Positions 9,180 to 17,046 of a stretch of 64,000 nucleotides of DNA are shown here, piece after piece. Origin of the DNA: Flavivirga spongiicola (lineage in GTDB: Bacteria; Bacteroidota; Bacteroidia; Flavobacteriales; Flavobacteriaceae); assembly GCF_030540825.1 (NCBI RefSeq), contig NZ_JAUOEO010000002.1, positions 496,001 through 560,000 on the forward strand, in the 5' to 3' direction. A program made the position numbers and the translations under genes. The notes beneath the pieces are model-generated. The model saw nothing but the letters and a program-made list of their open reading frames with translations. It did not search any database and was not told the DNA's origin. Position 1 is the first letter of the stretch. Each line of letters starts with the position of its first letter.

Positions 9180-9893
9180 ATGGAAGATTTAATTTCAAAT
9201 ATAGAAGCCATTGATTGGAATAAAATGGCGGTAGATATACACGAAAAAGGATATGCTATTGTTCCAAAGTTCCTTTCAGGTATGTTATGTCAAGAGTTGA
9301 AAAGCTTGTATGAAAATGAAAAAGGCTATCGAAAAACGGTTGTAATGGAACGTTATCGTTTTGGTTTGGGCGAATACAAATATTTTGATTACCCACTACC
9401 AAAAACCATTCAAATTTTACGCGAACAGATGTATCCAAAGTTAGTACCAATTGCTAACTTATGGATGAAGGTCTTAAAAATTGATAGACGGTTTCCAACA
9501 ACATTTAGCGAGTTGCAGCAACAATGCCACGATAATAACCAACTAAAACCAACAACTCTGATCTTAAAATATGGTAAAGGAGGTTTTAATACCTTGCATC
9601 AAGATTTATATGGAGATGTCTATTTCCCTCTTCAAACTGTTTTGTTTTTAAATGAGCCAGATGTCGATTTTAGTGGTGGGGAATTTGTACTGACGCAGCA
9701 AATACCAAGGGCACAATCTAAAGCGACTGTGTTACAACCAAAAAAAGGAGATATGCTTATTTTTACTACTAATTTCAGACCTGTAAAAGGTACAAAGGGG
9801 TATTACAGGGTAAATATGAAGCACGGAGTAAGTGAGCTACATAACGGAGAAAGACATACCTTAGGTATTATTTTTCACGATGCAATAAGTTAA
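9180..9893 (+). CDS. 2OG-Fe(II) oxygenase (COG3826-like)
   Basis: This 237-residue protein has the jelly-roll iron ligands His140 and Asp142 (LHQD), a likely distal His215 (MKHGVSE) and the 2-oxoglutarate-binding Arg225 (GERHTLG). It is related to prolyl-hydroxylase-fold dioxygenases. Its location between an Ada-like alkyltransferase and AlkB suggests a role in alkylation or oxidative repair, or in modifying a protein partner; the substrate is unknown. Its stop overlaps the original ATG of the next gene (TAATG at 9891-9895), so translation was once coupled. Confidence 0.85.
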   Translation: MEDLISNIEAIDWNKMAVDIHEKGYAIVPKFLSGMLCQELKSLYENEKGYRKTVVMERYRFGLGEYKYFDYPLPKTIQILREQMYPKLVPIANLWMKVLKIDRRFPTTFSELQQQCHDNNQLKPTTLILKYGKGGFNTLHQDLYGDVYFPLQTVLFLNEPDVDFSGGEFVLTQQIPRAQSKATVLQPKKGDMLIFTTNFRPVKGTKGYYRVNMKHGVSELHNGERHTLGIIFHDAIS

Positions 9894-9937
9894 TGGTAAT
9901 AAAACACCAAAACATTTCAGATATTGAACTCATTTAA
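9893..9937 (+). pseudogene. Severed 5' end of the Ada zinc-domain gene
   Basis: ATG at 9893 overlaps the previous stop codon as TAATG and encodes MVIKHQNISDI up to 9925. The mobile element then starts at 9926 and supplies a TAA stop at 9935-9937. Deleting the element plus one copy of its ATT duplication (163 bp) joins codon 11 in frame to GCT at 10089, restoring an 82-residue protein that starts MVIKHQNISDIALRAKIK. This is strong evidence that 9893 was the original start. Confidence 0.8.
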
Positions 9938-10085
9938 ACTTTTTGGGTTGAAGCGAAAATTAGTCATTTTGTATCCAGTTGAAAGCTTTTTAGAGTTGCA
10001 TAGCACCGATATGGAATAAAAAAAAGGTGAAAAGTGGGTGCAAAAGGATAATTTTTTAGCCAATTTTAAAAGTTTAAATGAGTTC
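9926..10085. mobile_element. MITE-like element, family 1, copy 1 (160 bp), inserted in the Ada zinc-domain gene
   Basis: The ends GAACTCATTTAAACTTTT and AAAAGTTTAAATGAGTTC are perfect inverted repeats of 18 bp. The element is flanked on both sides by ATT (9923-9925 and 10086-10088), a 3-bp target duplication. The interior is clearly homologous to copies at 14944-15102 and 51860-52019, for example TTGAAGC...GAGTTGCATAGC. There is no transposase gene, so it must have been moved in trans. Confidence 0.85.
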
Positions 10086-10304
10086 ATTGCTTTGAGAGCA
10101 AAAATAAAAGCAAAGCAGATTATTTTTGGAGGTCATAAGAATTTGAAGATTTATGGACATTTGAATTGTAAATCGGGTAAACGAATGAAACAAGAAAACC
10201 GTGTGTTCTTTTCGAATGAAAAAGAAGCGTTAAAAAATAATTTTCGTCCTTGCGGACATTGTATGAAAGCGGATTATAAAAAATGGAAAAATGACCTTGT
10301 TTGA
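10038..10304 (+). CDS. Ada metal-binding-domain protein, N-terminus displaced by a mobile element
   Basis: The conserved body (from about 10089) carries the Ada zinc-domain pattern: NCKSGKRM, then FRPCGHC, giving three of the cysteines that bind zinc and accept methyl groups from phosphotriesters. The longest open frame begins with GTG at 10038, which lies inside the family 1 element, so the first 16 residues are element-derived. TTG at 10092 is an alternative start. The native start was at 9893 (see the severed 5' end). The protein may still be made from the GTG or TTG start, or be lost. It overlaps the AlkB gene by 14 bp. It would complement the zinc domain missing from the AraC-Ogt protein of the same operon. 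Confidence 0.7.
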   Translation: MQKDNFLANFKSLNEFIALRAKIKAKQIIFGGHKNLKIYGHLNCKSGKRMKQENRVFFSNEKEALKNNFRPCGHCMKADYKKWKNDLV

Positions 10305-10914
10305 TATAAAAATTGACGCAACAAAAAATCTCCTTCCAAAAGATGGAACCGTAAATTATTATGGCAAATTATTAGAAGATAAGGAAGCAGGTTATTTTTT
10401 TAAAACGTTGTTGAATACTATCGAATGGCGACATGACGAAGCTATTATCTTTGGTAAAAAAATAATAACTAAACGAAAAGTTGCCTGGTATGGTGAGAAG
10501 CCTTTTGAATATACCTATTCCAATACCACGAAACTCGCATTGAATTGGACAAAAGAATTGTTGGATTTAAAAACCAGAGTAGCATGTAGAACGGGTGAAA
10601 CCTTTAACGCTTGTTTACTAAACCTTTATCACAATGGAGGAGAAGGTATGGCTTGGCATAGTGATGGTGAAAAGGATTTAAAAAAGAATGGCTCCATTGC
10701 ATCTTTGAGTTTTGGAGCTGAAAGGAAATTTGCTTTTAAACATAAAAAAACCAAAGAGAAAATAAGCTTGGTATTAGAACATGGTGGTTTATTGGTAATG
10801 AAAGATATCACACAAACTTATTGGTTACACCGATTGCCTCCAACCAAATTAATAAATACTCCCAGAATAAATTTGACCTTTAGAACGATTGAAGAGAATG
10901 AAAATAATAACTAA
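10291..10914 (+). CDS. alkB: AlkB-family alpha-ketoglutarate-dependent DNA dioxygenase
   Basis: In this 207-residue protein, His123 and Asp125 (WHSD), His180 (YWLHRLPP) and Arg192/Arg198 (PRINLTFR) form the complete iron and 2-oxoglutarate site, with the substrate-side NLYHNGGEGM motif at 111-120. The enzyme oxidatively removes methyl groups from 1-methyladenine and 3-methylcytosine in DNA. It is the final gene of the alkylation-repair operon and overlaps the preceding Ada zinc-domain gene. Confidence 0.92.
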   Translation: MTLFDIKIDATKNLLPKDGTVNYYGKLLEDKEAGYFFKTLLNTIEWRHDEAIIFGKKIITKRKVAWYGEKPFEYTYSNTTKLALNWTKELLDLKTRVACRTGETFNACLLNLYHNGGEGMAWHSDGEKDLKKNGSIASLSFGAERKFAFKHKKTKEKISLVLEHGGLLVMKDITQTYWLHRLPPTKLINTPRINLTFRTIEENENNN

Positions 10915-11091
10915 CATAGCCTCCTAAAAAAGGTAGTAAGCACATTTGCATTACTACATATAAAATATTCTAAAACACACGCTCACTATATACATGACAT
11001 AGAAGGCAAGGTGTCGAGAACCAATGAAGAAAAAACGTAAAACAGACCAATACGGTCCTGCATTGTTATAGGGCTTAAAAAAGTTCAAAAA

Positions 11092-11121
11092 GAAATCAAT
11101 TTTAAAAGTTTAAACCAGTTC
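11092..11121. mobile_element. Remnant of a family 1 element end
   Basis: TCAATTTTAAAAGTTTAAACCAGTTC resembles the right ends of the full family 1 copies (CAATTxTAAAAAGTTTAAACCACTTC) and is followed by ATT. No left end was found within 200 bp. It abuts the stop codon of the small gene at 11123-11275. Confidence 0.4.
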
Positions 11122-11122
11122 A

Positions 11123-11275
11123 TTAATCTAAAGCATTTTTAGTAACAAACCATCTCCAACCAATAATAGCCATTTGAAGCTTACTTGCTTTTGCTAGGTC
11201 TAATCGTTGTTTAGAATAACTCGGTAAAATTGTTTTATTAACCTTTGCTAAAAATTTAAATACTTGCTTTTGCAT
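11123..11275 (-). CDS. Conserved flavobacterial microprotein (50 aa)
   Basis: A short minus-strand frame with ATG at 11275 and TAA at 11123-11125 encodes 50 residues. It opens MQKQVFKFLAKVNKTILPSY, followed by a basic helix with KASKLQMAIIGWRW. From memory, very similar proteins of about 50 residues recur in Flavobacteriaceae, sometimes labelled SsrA-binding protein without good basis. It is basic and amphipathic; its function is unknown. The spacer on either side (10915-11091 and 11276-11712) shows no other gene. Confidence 0.65.
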   Translation of the reverse strand: MQKQVFKFLAKVNKTILPSYSKQRLDLAKASKLQMAIIGWRWFVTKNALD

Positions 11276-11712
11276 TTTATAAAAATAGTAAAACTTATTC
11301 TAGACTAAGTTTTACATTTAGTGAAATTTATATAATTGAGATAATAACTAGTATAGCATCAATTATAAGTTTGGCAAGTGTTATCATATTTTTTAGGTTT
11401 TAAAGGTTAATAAATGGGTTCATTATATCAATGTTTTCTGAAGATATATATTTACCCATATGTTTACCAAACGTTTTTATGAAAATCGATGAAATTGAAT
11501 GCGAAATTGTAAGTAAAAAAATGTAATCGATTACTGTTTTAGAGTGACGTTCTTTAACTAAGTTTTATTTTATAACTAAAAAATATTAATACTGTTATAA
11601 AATGTAATAATTGTAGAGGTGTTTTTGGTGTTTTTTTTATTATTAAGGGACTATTTATCTTAAAAAAGATGTTTTTTATCAATTTCATCTTTTTTAAATA
11701 TTAAAGTAAAAA

Positions 11713-11736
11713 AAGACACCCAGTATTGGGTGTCTT
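11713..11736 (-). terminator. Terminator of the BlaI/M56 operon
   Basis: AAGACACCC-AGTATT-GGGTGTCTT is a hairpin with 9-bp arms; on the minus strand it is followed by a T run. It lies 25 bp beyond the stop of the M56 gene. Confidence 0.8.
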
Positions 11737-11761
11737 AAAATTATTTAGTTTGCTATAGTTT

Positions 11762-14308
11762 TTATTCTTCTTTAGTCGTAATTTCTACAACGCCATTTTT
11801 TCCTTTATTGCCGTATTTTTTTAGAGCAATTTCATCTTTGAAAACATTAATTGATTCAATTTTATCATGAGAAAGCTTTTCAAAATCTTCTTTTTTAACT
11901 TCTTTACCGTTTATAACATATAGTGCAGAACTTTCAAGTTTAACAACGGGTTTTTTTGTGCTTTTATTTTTTAATTTAATTATAACGACACCATTTTTTG
12001 CTTTTTTTCCGTATTTCTTTATGCTTTGCTCTTTATCTTTTATAACACGAACCGAATGAATTTCTTGTGGGTCTATTAAATCAATTTCTTTTTTGGTGAT
12101 TTCATTCCCATTTAACAAGAATAGAGGATGTTCATTAAATTTTTTTACAGTTTTCTCTAATAGATTTGGGTTGTCGTTAATGAATAATGTGTCTTTAGAT
12201 ACAAAAGCGACATTAGTTCTCTCTGCGGAAACTTTCCATGATGATTTTTTGTTTCCTTTTGTACTTTTGGCATCATTAAAATATATAGAATCGGTTATTA
12301 ATGGTTTTCCAGGGATAAATTTAGTTTTCCATTGATCGCTCTTTTTAGTACTTATGATAACAACTCCGTTTTTAGCTTTTTTGCCATATAAAGCTATAGC
12401 ACTATCGTTTTTTAAAACACTTATAGACTCAATTTTATTAGGAGATAAATTTAGTATTTCACTTTCAAGCATTTCATTACCATCTAAAATAAAAAGAGGT
12501 TTTTCTTCATTTTTTATATTTAATGAATTACTATATTTAATTGCATTTGGCGAAGGGTAGCCTATTGATGTTTTCCATTTTGAAGTTTGTAGCGAGTCAC
12601 TTTTAAGCAAAACATTACCAGAAGTATATGCTATGTTGTTCTTTATATTAAAATGAATGCTATCTGTTGAGGTTAACTTGGAGCCTTGATAGAATTTTGG
12701 AGTTTGACTATCTTTGATAGTATACGATAATGTTTTGTCGTTGAGTATATAAATGCTGTCACCTTCAATAGAATAGCTACTTGCCTTTTTCTTGTTATTG
12801 CTTCCATAATCAATTACGTAAGTATTTGAATTAATTGGTTTTGTAAACCCAAAACTGCTATTACTTTGTGAATAAATAAAAGGCTTTATAGGAGCACCTC
12901 TATTAAAAGAAATTGTTCCGGCACCTTTATCATTTTTAAATTCAGCATGAATAGCAATGATTTCATTGTTTGGATTTCGTTTTATTTTACTGAATTTAAG
13001 TGTAACACCTTTTTCTTTTCCTTTTTTTATAACTTCTTTAAAATCATTATCTGCAAAATCTTTAGTAATTGTTATGCTAAAAGGTTTAATATCTTTTTTC
13101 AAAACTCTTTTAGTATCTATTATTGGTTGGTTGGGGTTTAAAGTAGTTTTTTTTACACCGCTTACACCAAATTGACCTTTGTTTTTGTAAAAATAAAAAG
13201 ACTTTATAGGGTTATTAACGGCGTTGTAAGTGCAATGGCCACCTTCTACTTCAAACTTTGTCGAGATATTAGTTATTTCTCCTTCGTTATTTCTGTTAAG
13301 ATCGGTATATATAAATTTAATATCATTTTTTTTAAGTTTCCTCTCAATCTTTTTTAGGTCTTTATCTGATAAATCTTTGTTGAAAATAATTTTAATGCCA
13401 TCGGATGTTTTATTTTCTTGATTTTCAACGATGTTAGAATCACTATTCTTTGAAACTTTAGCAACATAAATTTCCTCAGTATTGAAGCTTATTAAAAACA
13501 TGGCTAGCAAAGGAATTGCAAAGGCATACTTTATTAAATTGATTTTTTTTGATTTCGATTTGTGTAACATAATGATGCGTTTTTTGATTAATGAATTATA
13601 AAAATTGTTGCTTAAAGCCATTTGATGAGGTGGCAAGCTTGTTTTTAGCAATGTCGTTTGATAACTTTTTTTGCAGCTAAATTTGCTTTGTGCTTTTTGG
13701 TCTGCTATAAATTCTAAATTTTGTTTTACATCTTTACTATAGAACCATATGAACGGATTAAACCAAAGCACAATGCAAGAAAGTTGTGTTAATAAGATAT
13801 CTATAGAATGATATTGTCGTACATGTACTTTTTCATGTGTGATAATTTGATTCAACTCCGTTTTGCCAAATTGAGTTGGATTATAAACGATCCAGTTAAA
13901 AAATGAAAAAGGAGAAATATTAGTACTGATTTTTATAAACGTAAAACCATTTTGCTTTTCACTTTTATTTTTGAAAATTAAGGTGGATAATGACACAAAT
14001 TGTACAATGAAACGACAGGAAAAGAAAAGGACACCCGCTAAATAAACAAAAGGAAGATAGTCTATAATATTAAAAGATTCTTCAGTGTTTTCAAGGACAG
14101 TAGTATCACCAAAACTATAATTTGTTGTTAAAGTAGGGGTGTATTCAATATATATAGGAATGACTAAAAAAGGAACAATAAATGAAGTCATTAAGCCCAA
14201 CAAAAGAAAGCCTCTGTTTGATTCAAAAAAAGTGTCACGTTGTAAAAAAACTTTGTAAATCAAATAAAAAATAGCAATGACGGCACTAACTTTTAATAAA
14301 TATTCCAC
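11762..14308 (-). CDS. M56-family membrane metallopeptidase (BlaR1-like) with TonB-plug-like repeats
   Basis: The N-terminal 280 residues hold about four membrane segments (4-22, 33-53, 86-108 and about 257-276) and the HEKVH zinc-peptidase motif at 158-162, as in BlaR1/MecR1. The remaining 570 residues should be periplasmic. They contain three C-terminal units of about 55 residues, each ending in YGKKAKNGVV or a close variant, the pattern of TonB-dependent receptor plug domains. In BlaR1-type systems the peptidase is activated by an outside signal and inactivates the partner repressor. The repressor gene (14311-14670) lies 2 bp upstream in the same operon. No penicillin-binding domain is seen, so the signal is probably not a beta-lactam. 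Confidence 0.88.
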   Translation of the reverse strand: MEYLLKVSAVIAIFYLIYKVFLQRDTFFESNRGFLLLGLMTSFIVPFLVIPIYIEYTPTLTTNYSFGDTTVLENTEESFNIIDYLPFVYLAGVLFFSCRFIVQFVSLSTLIFKNKSEKQNGFTFIKISTNISPFSFFNWIVYNPTQFGKTELNQIITHEKVHVRQYHSIDILLTQLSCIVLWFNPFIWFYSKDVKQNLEFIADQKAQSKFSCKKSYQTTLLKTSLPPHQMALSNNFYNSLIKKRIIMLHKSKSKKINLIKYAFAIPLLAMFLISFNTEEIYVAKVSKNSDSNIVENQENKTSDGIKIIFNKDLSDKDLKKIERKLKKNDIKFIYTDLNRNNEGEITNISTKFEVEGGHCTYNAVNNPIKSFYFYKNKGQFGVSGVKKTTLNPNQPIIDTKRVLKKDIKPFSITITKDFADNDFKEVIKKGKEKGVTLKFSKIKRNPNNEIIAIHAEFKNDKGAGTISFNRGAPIKPFIYSQSNSSFGFTKPINSNTYVIDYGSNNKKKASSYSIEGDSIYILNDKTLSYTIKDSQTPKFYQGSKLTSTDSIHFNIKNNIAYTSGNVLLKSDSLQTSKWKTSIGYPSPNAIKYSNSLNIKNEEKPLFILDGNEMLESEILNLSPNKIESISVLKNDSAIALYGKKAKNGVVIISTKKSDQWKTKFIPGKPLITDSIYFNDAKSTKGNKKSSWKVSAERTNVAFVSKDTLFINDNPNLLEKTVKKFNEHPLFLLNGNEITKKEIDLIDPQEIHSVRVIKDKEQSIKKYGKKAKNGVVIIKLKNKSTKKPVVKLESSALYVINGKEVKKEDFEKLSHDKIESINVFKDEIALKKYGNKGKNGVVEITTKEE

Positions 14309-14310
14309 GG

Positions 14311-14670
14311 TTAGTTGTTTTTTTCAATGAGTGCAATAATCTCTTTAAGTTCATCCACGCTAATTTTTTCTTCCTTAGCAAAAAACGATACCATATTTTT
14401 ATAAGAATTATTAAAATAATGGTCTATCGCCAAATTCATAAACTTTTTCTTGTAATCCTCTTTGCTAACAATTGGGTAGTATTGGTGGGTTTTTCCAAAG
14501 GCATTATAAGCAACATAGCCCTTATCCTCTAAATTTCTAATAATAGTAGAAAGTGTATTATAATGAGGTTTGTCATCTTTAATTTCGGCTAATACATCTT
14601 TAACAAAAGCCTTTTCAAGCTTCCATAAAACATGCATAATTTCCTCTTCCTTGTTTGTTAATTTTTCCAT
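14311..14670 (-). CDS. BlaI/MecI/CopY-family transcriptional repressor
   Basis: A winged-helix protein with the family signature EEEIMHVLWKLEKAFVKDV near the N-terminus, YNTLSTIIRNLEDKGYV as recognition region, and a helical dimerisation tail. The frame is open from 14688, but that ATG lies inside a 20-bp palindrome. The internal ATG at 14670 (MEKLTNKEE) matches the usual family start, giving 119 residues. The protein should bind as a dimer to dyad operators and be removed by cleavage induced by the M56 partner next to it. Confidence 0.88.
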   Translation of the reverse strand: MEKLTNKEEEIMHVLWKLEKAFVKDVLAEIKDDKPHYNTLSTIIRNLEDKGYVAYNAFGKTHQYYPIVSKEDYKKKFMNLAIDHYFNNSYKNMVSFFAKEEKISVDELKEIIALIEKNN

Positions 14671-14686
14671 AATTACTAGTTTTTCC

Positions 14687-14706
14687 ATTTCCTCGTAGGA
14701 GGAAAT
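14687..14706. promoter_or_regulatory. 20-bp palindrome at the BlaI leader
   Basis: ATTTCCTC-GTAG-GAGGAAAT has perfect 8-bp arms and lies 17 bp upstream of the preferred BlaI start. It could be a leader hairpin or an operator. Confidence 0.45.
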
Positions 14707-14846
14707 CTTATTATTCTAATTTTGTTAGCGTTGCGTTTCACAGGCGTTAGACTTTGGCAACCTGATTTTTTTTTTTTGCACAGAAATTTTCAGCAGGTCA
14801 AAGGGGCTAAACAAATTGCTTTATCCTAAACACATTACAAACGTAT

Positions 14847-14882
14847 AACTATTTTTATAGTTATACAACTAAAATAATAGTT
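14847..14882. promoter_or_regulatory. Tandem dyad operators, probably for the BlaI-like repressor
   Basis: AACTA-N6-TAGTT occurs twice, at 14847-14862 and 14867-14882, with centres 20 bp apart (two helical turns). The first is extended to 9-bp perfect arms (GTATAACTA / TAGTTATAC, 14843-14866). Such spaced dyads upstream of a BlaI-family gene are the expected autoregulatory operators; the assignment is inference. Confidence 0.6.
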
Positions 14883-14943
14883 ATTTAACTGTATTTTAAG
14901 TTTTCAACTGAAAAAATCACTTTTCTCTTCAAACTTTCATTAA

Positions 14944-15102
14944 GAAGTGGTTTACGTTTTTTTGATTGAAGCAAAACATCTGGATTTTATATCCAGATAT
15001 AGTCTTTTTTGAGTTGCATAGCTGCGCTAGGAACGAAAAAAGGATAAAATATGGGTAAAAAAAAACATTTTGTAGTCAATTGTAAAAAATTTAAACCACT
15101 TC
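14944..15102. mobile_element. MITE-like element, family 1, copy 2 (159 bp)
   Basis: It starts GAAGTGGTTTA and ends TAAACCACTTC, and shares TTGATTGAAGC, TTTTTTGAGTTGCATAGC and ACATTTTGTAGTCAATT with copy 3. The flanks are TAA and TTA, so the target duplication is not exact here. It separates the BlaI operators from the antiporter gene, and its right end creates a false upstream ATG at 15051. Confidence 0.8.
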
Positions 15103-15131
15103 TTATACTATCTTCGCAAAAAAATATTTTT

Positions 15132-16076
15132 ATGAGTATACTTTGGGTCATCCTTGGTTTTACATTGCTGGTAATAGGGGGGGAGTTTCTTGTGCGTTCG
15201 TCTGTCGCATTATCATTTAAGTTTAGTATATCTAAAATGGTCATTGGTATGACAGTGGTATCTTTTGCAACCTCAGCTCCAGAACTATTGGTAAGTTTAC
15301 AAGCCGCGTTATCGGGATCGCCGGCTATAGCAATTAATAATGTAGTAGGCTCTAATATTGCCAATATCGGTTTGGTACTTGGTGTTACTGCTATGGTTGG
15401 TGCTATAGCGGTTGATAAATCATTTTACAAGCTTAATTGGCCGGTTATGATGATCTTCTCAATAGTTTTATATTATTTTCTTAAAAATGATCATATTCTT
15501 ACTGCTATAGAGGGAGGGATTTTATTCATTGGTCTTATTTTCTTTTTATATACATTGATTAAAAAAGGAAAAAAAGACACAGATGTAGAAGAAGTTGATG
15601 AAGCTTTAGCGGTAGTTTCAAATTTTAAAATATTTATTTGGTTAGCTATTGGAGCGGCAGCTTTATATTTTGGAAGCGAATGGTTAGTAGAAGGGTCAAA
15701 AGAAATTGCCCGTTCAGTTGGGGTTAGCGAAGCAGTAATTGGAGTGTCTTTAATTGCCATAGGTACTAGTGTACCAGAATTAGCGGCATCTGTTATTGCT
15801 GCTGCAAAGCAAGAAAAAGCCATTTCGTTAGGTAATTTAATAGGATCTAATATTTTTAATATAGCGTCAGTTTTGGGTTTAACAGCTATGGTAAAGCCTA
15901 TTACAGTTACTGAACCTCAAATACTGTCTCATGATATTTTTTGGATGTTAGGCTTTAGCTTTATTTTAATACCAATAATATTTTTGCCAAAGAAATTACA
16001 AATAAGTAGAGGAAAGGGCTTTTTTTTAGTTTTTGCTTATGGTATTTTTATGTTCTTAATATTTACCAGAGGCTAA
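15132..16076 (+). CDS. Calcium/sodium antiporter (CaCA family, YrbG-like)
   Basis: Ten or so membrane segments in two homologous halves. Each half has the ion-binding alpha-repeat: FATSAPELLVS with NVVGSNIANIG in the first, and IGTSVPELAAS with NLIGSNIFNIA in the second. The frame is open from 15051, but the first 17 codons come from the family 1 element. ATG at 15132 (MSILWVILGF) begins directly with the first membrane helix, giving 314 residues, the usual family size. It exchanges Ca2+ for Na+ across the inner membrane. Confidence 0.9.
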   Translation: MSILWVILGFTLLVIGGEFLVRSSVALSFKFSISKMVIGMTVVSFATSAPELLVSLQAALSGSPAIAINNVVGSNIANIGLVLGVTAMVGAIAVDKSFYKLNWPVMMIFSIVLYYFLKNDHILTAIEGGILFIGLIFFLYTLIKKGKKDTDVEEVDEALAVVSNFKIFIWLAIGAAALYFGSEWLVEGSKEIARSVGVSEAVIGVSLIAIGTSVPELAASVIAAAKQEKAISLGNLIGSNIFNIASVLGLTAMVKPITVTEPQILSHDIFWMLGFSFILIPIIFLPKKLQISRGKGFFLVFAYGIFMFLIFTRG

Positions 16077-16181
16077 TTAAAAAGTGTCATTTAAATGCAT
16101 ATAGCAAAGCAGTCTTTTTTATATTCCTTCACAAAAAATAGCATAGCATAAGACTAGCAAGAGAAGATTCTTTATTATATG

Positions 16182-16212
16182 TATTATGGTCAGAACAAGT
16201 CTGACCATAATA
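16182..16212. terminator. Bidirectional hairpin between convergent genes
   Basis: TATTATGGTCAGA-ACAAG-TCTGACCATAATA has perfect 13-bp arms and lies between the convergent antiporter and DUF4369 genes. There is no strong T run on either side. Confidence 0.55.
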
Positions 16213-16294
16213 ATTAATCATTTACAATTAAATTGGTATAAATAAGATAGAAGTCGACGCCAATCGTTATACTTTTATTTGGGTTTTAAAAACT

Positions 16295-16999
16295 TCAATT
16301 TTCTTTTCCCGAAGCTTTTCTTTTATCAATAAACGATTGCAGTTCTTTGCCATACTTAGAATTTTTAACTTTTGGTGTTAAGCTATTATTTATAGTATCT
16401 AAAAAATGAATTCTGGCATTATAAACTTCTGAAAGAGCAAGATAAGGAGCTACTTCACTATCCTTATTATTTAATGCAAAGTTTACAGTATATAAGTATT
16501 TCCTTTTTAATGAATTATCTGACTCTTTTTCAAGAGCTCTAATTTTTACTGTATCGTTGTTTTTATGAGCATCAAAATGTTCCTTTATGATATCTAAATT
16601 CCTATTATTCATTCTAAACATAATAGCTTCGTATTCTTCTAATGTTTTTTGTTGATCAGAACCGTTAATTTTTGCATCAAAAACAAAGTTTTTTAATGTC
16701 GTATTAATTTCTGTGATGCCTTTATCTGCAAAAAAAGTAATTCTATCTTTTTCTGTACTATTCTTGTCTAAGTACAAAAAGAATATTTCTGGGGATTCTA
16801 AATCAGAATGCAACTCGAATTGGGAATTACCATTTACAACTAAAGAATCAACAGTTACCAAAACAGTATCATTTACTTTTTTAAGGTAAATAGTTCCTTT
16901 TTTTAAATCTTTAATATTTCCTTTAACTATTAAATCATGCTGTTTTTCATTACAGGAGATTATTAAAAAAGCTAAAAACAAGAATAAGAATTTTTTCAT
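16295..16999 (-). CDS. DUF4369-domain lipoprotein
   Basis: In this 234-residue protein a lipoprotein signal (LIISC, lipid-carrying Cys16) is followed by a DUF4369-like beta domain (LIVKGNIKDLKKGTIYLKK). In Bacteroidota that domain commonly precedes a thioredoxin-fold domain in AhpC/TSA-type proteins. Here the thioredoxin part is missing and the C-terminal half is helical and charged. It is probably anchored on the periplasmic side of a membrane; function unknown. Confidence 0.75.
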   Translation of the reverse strand: MKKFLFLFLAFLIISCNEKQHDLIVKGNIKDLKKGTIYLKKVNDTVLVTVDSLVVNGNSQFELHSDLESPEIFFLYLDKNSTEKDRITFFADKGITEINTTLKNFVFDAKINGSDQQKTLEEYEAIMFRMNNRNLDIIKEHFDAHKNNDTVKIRALEKESDNSLKRKYLYTVNFALNNKDSEVAPYLALSEVYNARIHFLDTINNSLTPKVKNSKYGKELQSFIDKRKASGKEN

Positions 17000-17046
17000 T
17001 TTAAAATTAATTTAGGAGCGCAAATATCTAAAAATATTATTTAAAA

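Noticed and set aside
12947..13421. Several overlapping plus-strand frames of 60-72 codons opposite the M56 gene
   Set aside because: They are antisense to a well-supported coding gene, phenylalanine-rich from its poly-lysine codons and without recognisable motifs.
15051..15131. N-terminal extension of the antiporter (27 residues)
   Set aside because: The extension is encoded mostly by a family 1 element and lacks any match to the family; ATG at 15132 starts directly at the first membrane helix.
16064..16238. Possible third family 2 element between TACCA and TTGGTA
   Set aside because: The length is 175 bp rather than 162, it would include the antiporter's last codons, and its interior does not match the other copies.
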